Of a stretch of DNA of 64,000 nt, positions 32,670-40,576 are shown one piece after another. Origin of the DNA: Sphingobacterium gobiense (lineage in GTDB: Bacteria; Bacteroidota; Bacteroidia; Sphingobacteriales; Sphingobacteriaceae); the NCBI RefSeq assembly GCF_002980575.1, contig NZ_PVBS01000001.1:62001-126000 (forward strand), given 5' to 3'. The stretch's first letter is position 1, and the number at the start of each line of letters is the position of its first letter. The translations under genes were made by a program, and so were the position numbers. Below the pieces are notes generated by a model, which was not told where the DNA came from, did not search any database, and was given only the letters and a program-made list of their open reading frames with translations.

Positions 32670-34250
32670 TCAATGAATCATTTTTTTGATTTCTTCTATA
32701 TCGTCAATATCCGAGACCGTTTTGTCCGTTCGCCAACGTGCTATTCGGGGAAAACGTAAGGCTACGCCCGACTTATGTCGGTTACTAAATGCGATACCCT
32801 CAAAAGCTATTTCAAATACTAGTTCGGGTTTAACGGTACGTACCGGGCCAAATTTTTCGATGGCGTTTTTGTTGACAAAACGACTAACTTCTTTTATTTC
32901 CTTGTCTGTGAGTCCAGAATAAGCTTTCGCAATGGTCACTAAATTCTCACCATCCCTCACAGCAAAGGTATAATCCGTATAATAGGCGCTCCGTCTCCCG
33001 CTTCCCTTTTGGGCATAAATTAAAACAGCGTCAATCGTCAACGGATCAATTTTCCATTTCCACCAATCGCCTTTCTTACGTCCTGTATGATAAAGAGACG
33101 CTTTGTGTTTTAGCATGATGCCCTCGCTGTTGATGGAACGGGCATTTTCGCGGATTGTTTTTAATGTATCCCAATGATCGATTGTAATAACAGTGGATAA
33201 TTGTAGGTAGGGAGACGGATTTAGAAAAAATAATGCTTCCAACTGTTGCCGTCTTTCCAACATGCTTTTGTGTCGCCAGTCTTCGCCTTCCCACTCGAGG
33301 AGGTCATAGGCGTATACTTGAATAGGAAATTCCTCCAATAGCTTTTTGCTGGTCGTTTTCCGATTTAGTCTTTTCTGTAGCGCTGAAAAATTCATTACTG
33401 TCTGCTCTCTCACGACTAAAATTTCCCCATCGATAACAAAGTTTCCGTGCCATTGCAGCAGCACATCTCTTATCTCCGGAAACTGATCGGTAACCAGTTC
33501 CTCACCACGTGACCAAATGAACACCTCATCATTTCGTTTGATAAACTGTCCGCGGATACCATCCCACTTATATTCTATTTGCCAATCTTTTACATCGCCA
33601 AGTTCATTCAATTCTTTTTCCAACGGGTAAGCCAGACAAAAAGGATAGGGTTTGGAAAGTTGTGTATCGGTATAGAGGCCTTTTATAAGATCATCAAACG
33701 TCACGTCGCCCATTTTCCAATCGCCCATAACGCTATGTGCTACCGCACTGGCATCCATCTGATAATGTTTCGCTAAGGCATTGATGAGCGTTTTAGAAGA
33801 GACACCTAGACGAAAACTACCACCTAATAGCTTATTAAAGATAAACCGCTCGGTGGTCGGTAGGTTATTCCATGCGTGTAGGACAAATTCCTTTTTTTCA
33901 GATTCGGTGCTATCTTTGAGCGCTATAATCATATTCATCCATTCCGCTAACGTTCGATCTATATATCGGGGCGATGGTGGTAGAACCAAGGCGATTGTTT
34001 CACCCATATCGCCTACAGACGCATAGGATTCTTGGAATAACCATTCGGGAATACCGGCAACTTCGATCGCCCATTGTTTCATCAATGCGGTGTTGATGTT
34101 GCGCTTAGGGCGTTTTCCGGTAAAGAGGGCAAGAAACCATAATTTATCGTCATTGTCGGCTTCGTAGAGAAAGCGGTCGATAGCTTCCAACTTTAAATTA
34201 GTTTTGTTAGTGCTATCCAAGGCATTAATTAAAGTGGCAAAGGCTCTCAT
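32670..34250 (-). CDS. ATP-dependent DNA ligase
   Basis: 526 residues with an N-terminal DNA-binding domain (about 1-200), a nucleotidyltransferase domain with I-E-Y-K-W-D-G-I-R-G (the adenylated lysine is K228), and an OB-fold domain after 400. Other motifs are I-D-G-E-I-L (III), S-E-G-I-M-L-K (IV) and W-W-K-W-K (V). It seals nicks with ATP, in addition to the NAD-dependent LigA expected elsewhere. Its start overlaps the exonuclease stop by four bases. Confidence 0.94.
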   Translation of the reverse strand: MRAFATLINALDSTNKTNLKLEAIDRFLYEADNDDKLWFLALFTGKRPKRNINTALMKQWAIEVAGIPEWLFQESYASVGDMGETIALVLPPSPRYIDRTLAEWMNMIIALKDSTESEKKEFVLHAWNNLPTTERFIFNKLLGGSFRLGVSSKTLINALAKHYQMDASAVAHSVMGDWKMGDVTFDDLIKGLYTDTQLSKPYPFCLAYPLEKELNELGDVKDWQIEYKWDGIRGQFIKRNDEVFIWSRGEELVTDQFPEIRDVLLQWHGNFVIDGEILVVREQTVMNFSALQKRLNRKTTSKKLLEEFPIQVYAYDLLEWEGEDWRHKSMLERRQQLEALFFLNPSPYLQLSTVITIDHWDTLKTIRENARSINSEGIMLKHKASLYHTGRKKGDWWKWKIDPLTIDAVLIYAQKGSGRRSAYYTDYTFAVRDGENLVTIAKAYSGLTDKEIKEVSRFVNKNAIEKFGPVRTVKPELVFEIAFEGIAFSNRHKSGVALRFPRIARWRTDKTVSDIDDIEEIKKMIH

Positions 34251-35257
34251 AATTTTCTTGCTTCTGTTTCTTCAACTTCTTCCTCCTCATTTCCAAATGC
34301 TGTTTTAACCTCTTCTGCTAATACCCCGATCTCATTTAGATATTTGGTAAATACGGCCGTTTGTCCATGTGTTATATAAACCTTTTCGGCTTCTGTCGTC
34401 TTTATAGCATCCAAAAGCCCATGCCAATCTGCATGATCGCTTATGGCAAAACCTGCATCGGCACTTCGCCAACGACGGGATCCCCGTACCTGCATCCATC
34501 CGGAGCAAATAGCATTCGCCATATGGGGTATTTTATGGATCACCTTAGAATCGGCTAAGGCGGGTGGAACGATAACAATATTCTTATCTACATGTTTTAT
34601 ATCTTCCTGAAGATTGATAATATTGTAAGTAGGTAGTTCAACACCAGCACTTTCGTAGGCTTCATTGAGTTTACCGATGGAATAGTGTACATATAAAGGT
34701 GAGATTCCTGCAAGGGCTTTCATAATGCGTTGGGCTTTGCCTAACGAATAGCCAATAAAAACAGATGTTTTGCCGTTTGATTGGTTCTGTAAGACCCAAT
34801 TTTGCATTTGTTGATTTTGCTGTTCCACCGATAACCAATTATAGATTGGGAGTCCGAAAGTGCTTTCGGATACAAATTCATGGCATTTAATAGGCTCAAA
34901 AGGAGTAGATAAACCATCGTTTTGAATTTTGTAATCTCCGGAGACAACACATACTTTTCCTTTATATTCCATTCGGATTTGAGCAGATCCTACTATGTGT
35001 CCTGCGGGATGCAGCGATACTTTGATACCATTGATGTAAAGTGGTTCATTGTAGGAAAGACCCTGCACGGAAATGTCTGCTCCGATACGGCTTTTCAATA
35101 TGGGTACCGTAAAATGGTGGCATAGGTATTTTTTCATGCCCCAGCGTGCGTGATCGGCATGGCCATGTGTCACCACAGCGAAATCCACAGGTTGCCACGG
35201 ATCAATATAAAAATTGCCTGGTACACAATAAATACCTTCGTGTCTGAATTGTAGCAT
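34247..35257 (-). CDS. Ligase-associated exonuclease (metallo-beta-lactamase, Artemis/SNM1-like)
   Basis: 336 residues. The metallo-beta-lactamase motif H-G-H-A-D-H (H31, H33, D35, H36) is followed by H-P-A-G-H and S-G-D-Y-K. The late region contains S-D-H-A-D-W, which fits the beta-CASP nuclease extension. It is first in the exonuclease-ligase-helicase-pdeM operon. By family it should trim damaged DNA ends before ligation. The last 25 residues are strongly acidic (E-E-E-E-V-E-E-T-E). Confidence 0.9.
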   Translation of the reverse strand: MLQFRHEGIYCVPGNFYIDPWQPVDFAVVTHGHADHARWGMKKYLCHHFTVPILKSRIGADISVQGLSYNEPLYINGIKVSLHPAGHIVGSAQIRMEYKGKVCVVSGDYKIQNDGLSTPFEPIKCHEFVSESTFGLPIYNWLSVEQQNQQMQNWVLQNQSNGKTSVFIGYSLGKAQRIMKALAGISPLYVHYSIGKLNEAYESAGVELPTYNIINLQEDIKHVDKNIVIVPPALADSKVIHKIPHMANAICSGWMQVRGSRRWRSADAGFAISDHADWHGLLDAIKTTEAEKVYITHGQTAVFTKYLNEIGVLAEEVKTAFGNEEEEVEETEARKL

Positions 35258-35307
35258 ATTAATAAATAACCAATTTTCTGCCGTTATGTTTTAGCTAAAA
35301 AAATTAG

Positions 35308-35315
35308 TATTTTTG
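35308..35315 (+). promoter_or_regulatory. -7 element close to start of radical SAM gene
   Basis: TATTTTTG matches TAnnTTTG and ends seven bases before the ATG at 35323. The transcript would be leaderless or nearly so. It lies in the 65-base divergent gap with the repair operon. Confidence 0.4.
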
Positions 35316-35322
35316 TTTTGTT

Positions 35323-36579
35323 ATGCAGCGGATTGAAGAAAAACTGAAGATATTAGCGGATGCGGCCAAATACGATGTGAGCTGTAGTTCTAGCGGTAGT
35401 ACGAGAAAGAACAACGGTGGAATTGGCGATGCTTCGACATCGGGTATCTGCCATACTTATACGGAAGACGGACGTTGTGTTTCATTGCTAAAGATTCTAT
35501 TGACCAATCATTGTATCTATGATTGCGCTTTTTGTGTCAGTCGTAAAAGCAACGATGTGAAAAGGGCAGCTTTTACCGTAGAGGAAGTGGTAGATCTTAC
35601 GATGAATTTTTATCGAAGAAATTATATTGAAGGGCTTTTTCTAAGTTCCGGTATCTTCAAAGATGCTGACTTTACGATGGAACGCATGTTGCGAATTGTG
35701 AAAAAGTTGCGACAAGAAGAACGATATAACGGCTATATCCATCTCAAAACGATTCCAGGTGCGAGCGAGGAATTAATAAAGGACGCTGGATTATATGTAG
35801 ATCGGATGAGTATCAACCTAGAATTACCAACAGAAGCAGGGCTTAAGTTGGTGGCTCCCGAGAAAGACCATGAATCGGTAAAAAAGCCATTGGCGTTTGT
35901 GAATGAACAGATGGAATCTTTTAAGGAAGAGAAGAAGCTCATAAAGCATACTCCGGTTTTTGTGCCCGCTGGTCAAAGTACGCAAATGGTGATCGGCGCA
36001 ACGCCTGAAAATGATTTTGAAATCATGCAAGTTGCCGATGATTTCTATAAGAACTATAAGCTGAAGCGGGTGTATTATAGTGGTTATATTCCGATAAATA
36101 ATGAAAATTCGTTGTTACCTCAAATTGGTTCAGCACCACCTTTAGTTCGTGAAAATCGTCTGTATCAAACAGACTGGTTATTACGCTTCTACGGTTTTCG
36201 GCTAGATGAAATTTTAAATCCGCAACATATGCATCTGGATCTGGATATAGACCCCAAATTAAGTTGGGCGTTACGTAATCCTCATTTTTTTCCGGTGGAC
36301 GTGAACACAGCCGACTTTAATGCCATCATTCGTATACCGGGAATTGGCCGTCAGTCGGCGCTAAAGATTGTGCATGCGCGGAAGTTTGGTGGATTGTATA
36401 CTTATCAACTCCAAAAGATGGGCATTGCCTACAACCGCGCGAAATATTTTTTGCAATGCGTGGACACTCCTTTTAGACTGGGAAACCCGAGCATGGAGCA
36501 TGTTCGGAGTGCTATTCTAAGTGAAAGTAACAGTGGTAATCGACGACAGGCTGTTACTGGACAATTAACGTTATTTTAA
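35323..36579 (+). CDS. Putative DNA modification/repair radical SAM protein (TIGR03916-like)
   Basis: 418 residues. The 4Fe-4S cluster motif is C-I-Y-D-C-A-F-C (C64, C68, C71), a C-x3-C-x2-C radical SAM signature. Near the C-terminus, V-N-T-A-D-F-N-A-I-I-R-I-P-G-I-G-R-Q is a helix-hairpin-helix DNA-binding motif. It pairs with the next gene one base downstream. The family often sits with a uracil-DNA glycosylase-like partner, so a role in DNA base repair is proposed but not proven. It is divergent from the ligase repair operon. Confidence 0.88.
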   Translation: MQRIEEKLKILADAAKYDVSCSSSGSTRKNNGGIGDASTSGICHTYTEDGRCVSLLKILLTNHCIYDCAFCVSRKSNDVKRAAFTVEEVVDLTMNFYRRNYIEGLFLSSGIFKDADFTMERMLRIVKKLRQEERYNGYIHLKTIPGASEELIKDAGLYVDRMSINLELPTEAGLKLVAPEKDHESVKKPLAFVNEQMESFKEEKKLIKHTPVFVPAGQSTQMVIGATPENDFEIMQVADDFYKNYKLKRVYYSGYIPINNENSLLPQIGSAPPLVRENRLYQTDWLLRFYGFRLDEILNPQHMHLDLDIDPKLSWALRNPHFFPVDVNTADFNAIIRIPGIGRQSALKIVHARKFGGLYTYQLQKMGIAYNRAKYFLQCVDTPFRLGNPSMEHVRSAILSESNSGNRRQAVTGQLTLF

Positions 36580-36580
36580 T

Positions 36581-37342
36581 ATGTATTATCTGTTTGACGG
36601 GACGTATCTTGGCTTTTTATCTTGTGTATTTGAAAGCTTCGAGAGAAAGGAATCTAATATCATTCCGCTGATGCAGGAAGATTATCAAATAGCTTTATTT
36701 TCGGAGACGAGAACAATCGTGACAGATAACCGGAAAGCATTACGTGTCCAGAAAGGTTTACAGGCACGCGTCGGAAAAGTAGAAGCGATGGATTTTTATA
36801 GGGCATTCCTTTCGGAAGACCGTAAAGCCTGGCTGGCTTCTTTTTTTATCGTGTGCCAAATCTTTAGCGGTCGGGCAGACATACGGCAAGATTATGGTGA
36901 TGAGCATGTGTTGTACTTTTCACAGATATTGAAAAAGGTGAGCCGCGAACGCCATCGAATGAAAGCGTTTATCCGTTTTAGTAAGAGTTCGGATGGATTG
37001 TTCTTTGCTTTGGTCGAACCGGATTTTAACGTGTTGCCTTTAATTTCGGACTTTTTCCGAAAGCGATATGCGGATATGCCCTGGCTCATTTATGATATGA
37101 AACGAAAGTATGGCTTGCTATTCGACACGCGACAGGTAGGAGAGGTACAGCTTAGCCCAGAAGAAGTACAAGATGCCACGATGCCTTCAATTGCTATTGA
37201 AATGGACGAACGTGATGAACTTTTCCAGCGCCTTTGGAAACAATACTATACCAGCACCAATATTGAAGCACGAAAAAACATGAAGTTACACCTCCAGCAT
37301 GTTCCTAGACGATACTGGAAGTATCTCGTGGAGAAGAAATAA
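36581..37342 (+). CDS. TIGR03915/DUF4130 putative DNA repair protein
   Basis: 253 residues, starting one base after the radical SAM stop, so the two are surely cotranscribed. It opens with Y-Y-L-F-D-G-T-Y-L-G-F-L-S-C-V-F-E-S-F, the hallmark of the family linked to radical SAM repair proteins. Y-D-M-K-R-K-Y-G-L-L-F-D-T-R near residue 167 is another conserved stretch. No catalytic residues can be assigned. In many genomes this protein is fused or paired with a UDG domain; here no UDG domain is seen. Confidence 0.85.
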   Translation: MYYLFDGTYLGFLSCVFESFERKESNIIPLMQEDYQIALFSETRTIVTDNRKALRVQKGLQARVGKVEAMDFYRAFLSEDRKAWLASFFIVCQIFSGRADIRQDYGDEHVLYFSQILKKVSRERHRMKAFIRFSKSSDGLFFALVEPDFNVLPLISDFFRKRYADMPWLIYDMKRKYGLLFDTRQVGEVQLSPEEVQDATMPSIAIEMDERDELFQRLWKQYYTSTNIEARKNMKLHLQHVPRRYWKYLVEKK

Positions 37343-37364
37343 TGGCTAGTCTACGATAAACGCA

Positions 37365-38732
37365 CTATTGCACATGGGATGGTACTTTGACCTCGTCTCC
37401 TATAATAAGATTATTAAATACAATGTTTTCGGCATTGGTGAAACTGACAGCGGTTTTAGCCGTGTCTATCTGGATATTGGAGAAGTGTATGTCGCTCACT
37501 TTTTTCGTTGGGTAGCCTTGAATGACTAAAGCTGCATTGCGTACTTTATTGCAACGCAGATCATCTACAAAGATATCCCGTATATCTGTTTCGTGATCTG
37601 ATCCTTCGCCGTGATAATAGGATGTGATGAAGAAACAATCTTCTACTTCGCCAAATTCTACGTTGTTGACATAAATGTCACGAATAAAACCACCTCGGTC
37701 GGGGTTCGATTTCAAATAGATACCACGTTTGCAGTATCCGCCAAACGTACAGTTCTCCACAAAAACATTTTGCACCCCCGCAGACATTTCGCTTCCAATG
37801 ACGACACCGTGCAAACCTTTAAACCGACAATTACGGATGATAATGTTTTCCGAGGTAATTCCAGTTTTTCTCCCTTCATGATCTCGACCGGCTTTAATAG
37901 CAACGTTGTCGTCCGCATTATTAAAATCAATGTCTTCGATTAAGATATTCTTGGAATACTCTGGGTCGAATCCATCGTTGTTTTTATTAAAGGCATCAAA
38001 CTTTACCCTTCTGGCTGTAATATTTTCCGACTTTAGTAGGTGGACACACCAAAATGGAGAGTTGGACAAGGTAACATCTTCTATCAAGATATTTTTACAT
38101 TCGAAAAACTGCACTAAATGGGGTCGTAGATAGTGCCCTGCTCCAAATACGCGTTCTTCTATTGGTGTATCTTCGTGGTTCATTTTCCGACTTCGTGTTT
38201 GACTTGGCTTTTGTTTTGCGTGCCAAGTACTGAAAGTGTCCTCAGAATTTCCATCAATTACACCTTCACCAATGATTGCAACGTTCTCCGCTTGATAGGC
38301 ATAAATAAAAGGACTGTAGTTATACAGAAATGTCCCTTCCCAGCTAGTCAACACGGCAGGCAAATAGTCATCTGGATTTGAACCAAAAACTAATTTAGCT
38401 CCTTTTTGTAGATCGAGTGTAACATTGCTTATTAAATGGATAGGGCCGTTTACCAGATATATACCGGGCGGAACGATAATTCTTCCTCCACCTAGCGATT
38501 TGCATTTTTCCAGCGCTTTATCGAAGGCGGGTTTATTATCTGTCAGTGAATCGCCTAGTGCTCCAAAATCTTGTAAATCAATCAAATTGGTGGAAAGAGA
38601 AGGAGGGGTGATGAGGCTTAGAATTTGATCCCGCTTTTTTATCCTTGATAGGTTTTCTGTTACGCTGTTACCACAGGAAGAAATAATCAGTAAGATTATA
38701 GCGAAAAAAGAGAGGTTTTTGAAGGTAGCCAT
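37365..38732 (-). CDS. GH28-family glycoside hydrolase lipoprotein (polygalacturonase-like)
   Basis: 455 residues from the ATG at 38732; an upstream ATG at 38792 would place the lipoprotein signal internally. The leader ends I-I-S-S-C. L-G-D-S-L-T-D-N-K-P-A-F-D-K-A-L starts the parallel beta-helix, and N-N-A-D-D-N-V-A-I-K-A-G-R-D carries the GH28 catalytic Asp pair; G-S-E-M-S-A-G follows. The fold repeats N-I-x-I-x-D/N-V. It should cleave pectin-type or rhamnogalacturonan chains at the cell surface. No other polysaccharide utilisation gene is adjacent. Confidence 0.88.
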   Translation of the reverse strand: MATFKNLSFFAIILLIISSCGNSVTENLSRIKKRDQILSLITPPSLSTNLIDLQDFGALGDSLTDNKPAFDKALEKCKSLGGGRIIVPPGIYLVNGPIHLISNVTLDLQKGAKLVFGSNPDDYLPAVLTSWEGTFLYNYSPFIYAYQAENVAIIGEGVIDGNSEDTFSTWHAKQKPSQTRSRKMNHEDTPIEERVFGAGHYLRPHLVQFFECKNILIEDVTLSNSPFWCVHLLKSENITARRVKFDAFNKNNDGFDPEYSKNILIEDIDFNNADDNVAIKAGRDHEGRKTGITSENIIIRNCRFKGLHGVVIGSEMSAGVQNVFVENCTFGGYCKRGIYLKSNPDRGGFIRDIYVNNVEFGEVEDCFFITSYYHGEGSDHETDIRDIFVDDLRCNKVRNAALVIQGYPTKKVSDIHFSNIQIDTAKTAVSFTNAENIVFNNLIIGDEVKVPSHVQ

Positions 38733-38805
38733 TTGATTTATTTGAAACTGTTGGGCCAAAAATAACATTTCTTGTTTGGTTTTAATAGACAAACTGTATA
38801 AGGAG

Positions 38806-39030
38806 TTAAAATTTGTGTCGTTGATTGTACATCGTATTGATAAAAGATATAACTCCTCCTAAAAATAGGACGGCGCCGGTAATAATGATAACTGGACCAA
38901 TTGAATCATTAAGAAAAATCCACGCCAACCGCATACACATACCACCGATAAGGATAGCGGCACCGGCCAAGATCAGTTTTTTATTTCTTTTTATAGGATG
39001 TCCGTGTCGTTTCATGTTGTCATAGAACAA
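38806..39030 (-). CDS. Small two-helix membrane protein
   Basis: 74 residues; a second ATG at 39015 gives 69. A basic N-terminus (K-R-H-G-H-P-I-K-R-N-K-K) is followed by two hydrophobic helices, L-I-L-A-G-A-A-I-L-I-G-G and V-I-I-I-T-G-A-V-L-F-L-G-G-V. Not recognised. It lies upstream of the GH28 gene on the same strand. A reading on the opposite strand gives no sensible protein. Moderately likely to be real. Confidence 0.5.
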   Translation of the reverse strand: MFYDNMKRHGHPIKRNKKLILAGAAILIGGMCMRLAWIFLNDSIGPVIIITGAVLFLGGVISFINTMYNQRHKF

Positions 39031-39139
39031 TGTAGACGTTAAATTGTTGCAAGATTAACGTTCGGCATAGCTGCGGTTCATGAAGGTTTTTTAAACTTTT
39101 AGAAAGTCAGGTCGTTTATTACGTGTAGACATTTAGCTT

Positions 39140-40117
39140 ATGACAAAGGATAAAGAAAATGCGTTTAAATCCCACTTTATGATTTTGAAAAATACAGTGT
39201 TGGGGTTTACAGGAGAAGATAGTTTAAAGTACAGTGCTTCATTAGCTTATTATACCGTCTTTTCACTAGGACCTATCTTGGTATTAATGATTTCGCTTGC
39301 TGGAATTTTCTTACGCGAAGAAGCTATCCAGGGAAAAGTTTTTGAAGAGCTACGCGGGTTTGTGGGAGCGAGTGCAGCTGGCCAAATTCAAGAAGTTATT
39401 AGGAATCTGTCCCTTTCCGGGAAATCCAATGTAGCTTTGACTATTAGTGCGGTAACGTTGTTATTGGGAGCAACAACGGTCTTTGGTGATATCCAAAACT
39501 CCATTAACAAAATTTGGCATGTACGGCCGAAGGTAAAGAAGGGGTGGCTAAAGTTACTTAAAGATAGATTGCTATCTTCTTCATTAGTTATTGGGCTTGG
39601 CTTTTTATTAGTAGTAACGTTAATAATCAATGGCGCTATTCTAGCTTTCACCGATCATTTGAAGCAGTATTTTCCCGATGTCACTGTTTTCTTGTTTAAT
39701 GCTATCAATTTTTTTATATCTTTTTGTGTTATCTTTATTTTGTTCGCCGTGATTTTTAAGGTTTTACCTGATGTCAATATACAATGGCGTACGGTAAGAT
39801 CTGGAGCACTTTTTACGGCACTTCTTTTTGTGGTCGGGCGTTTCTTGATTGGTATTTATATCGAAAGTTCGGACGCGGAATCGACCTATGGTGCCGCCAG
39901 TTCAATCGTATTGATCTTATTATGGGTCTATTATACGGCAGCTATCTTATATCTAGGCGCGATCTACACGCGGGAGTATGCTACTTACAAAGGGGTGCCG
40001 ATAGAACCTTCTGAATTTGCAGTGCATATAGAGCTAAAAGAAATCGAGCGGGAGGTGAAAGAGATTCCGCCGGCGCCATTAACCGCAGAGGAAAAAACTA
40101 TAGAAGTGAAGAAGTAA
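39140..40117 (+). CDS. YihY/BrkB-family membrane protein
   Basis: 325 residues with about six membrane helices. Family signatures are L-A-Y-Y-T-V-F-S-L-G-P near residue 32 and the last-helix region A-S-S-I-V-L-I-L-L-W-V-Y-Y-T-A-A-I-L-Y-L-G near 253. The C-terminal 40 residues are charged and probably cytoplasmic. Once called ribonuclease BN; now regarded as membrane proteins of unknown transport role. The gene is followed by the small acidic protein. Confidence 0.9.
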   Translation: MTKDKENAFKSHFMILKNTVLGFTGEDSLKYSASLAYYTVFSLGPILVLMISLAGIFLREEAIQGKVFEELRGFVGASAAGQIQEVIRNLSLSGKSNVALTISAVTLLLGATTVFGDIQNSINKIWHVRPKVKKGWLKLLKDRLLSSSLVIGLGFLLVVTLIINGAILAFTDHLKQYFPDVTVFLFNAINFFISFCVIFILFAVIFKVLPDVNIQWRTVRSGALFTALLFVVGRFLIGIYIESSDAESTYGAASSIVLILLWVYYTAAILYLGAIYTREYATYKGVPIEPSEFAVHIELKEIEREVKEIPPAPLTAEEKTIEVKK

Positions 40118-40184
40118 TCATGGGCTAGTAAAAAACTAAATACGGTGTCGGTTGTTTGTTATATATAGTAGAAATCATATTGTT

Positions 40185-40475
40185 ATGCAAAATCCAAGAA
40201 AAGATCAGCCTGAAAAGGACGAGAATAAAAATCTGCCTGGATATCCACATTATCCAGAAAATGAAGACATCTTTGAACAAGAAGAGCGCATTTTGAGTGA
40301 CAAGGTAGAGCAAGAGGAGGGCGAAAGTGAACCTTCGCTGGATGAAGGACTGGACGTGCCCGGATCTGAATTAGATGACGCTGAAGAAGAAGTAGGTTCA
40401 GAAGACGAGGAAAACAACTATTATAGTCTAGGTGGGGACAATCACGAAGATCTAGACCGGAGCGAAGACTTTTAA
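40185..40475 (+). CDS. Small, highly acidic, probably disordered protein
   Basis: 96 residues from the ATG at 40185. About a third of the residues are Asp or Glu, concentrated in the second half, with almost no hydrophobic core, so it is likely disordered. The N-terminus is mixed-charge (P-R-K-D-Q-P-E-K-D-E-N-K). No known family. A hairpin terminator follows. The gene sits between the YihY and PurF-like genes. Coding is supported by length and steady frame; the function is unknown. Confidence 0.6.
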   Translation: MQNPRKDQPEKDENKNLPGYPHYPENEDIFEQEERILSDKVEQEEGESEPSLDEGLDVPGSELDDAEEEVGSEDEENNYYSLGGDNHEDLDRSEDF

Positions 40476-40515
40476 ATATCTTTAATTTGTCATTTGTTTA
40501 GTTTGTTTCGATGCG

Positions 40516-40540
40516 AAGCCTAAGAAACGGGCTTTTTTTA
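40516..40540 (+). terminator. Terminator after acidic protein gene
   Basis: AAGCC and GGCTT form a short stem followed by a seven-T run, just before the -7 box of the next gene. Confidence 0.6.
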
Positions 40541-40551
40541 TAAATAATTTT

Positions 40552-40559
40552 TACCTTTG
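40552..40559 (+). promoter_or_regulatory. -7 element of PurF-like gene
   Basis: TACCTTTG matches TAnnTTTG and lies 17 bases before the ATG. No clear -33 TTTG. Confidence 0.5.
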
Positions 40560-40576
40560 CAGCATCAATTCAAGCT

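Noticed and set aside
38825-39025. Plus-strand 66-codon frame over the small membrane protein
   Set aside because: Its proline- and isoleucine-rich sequence is the antisense of two transmembrane helices.
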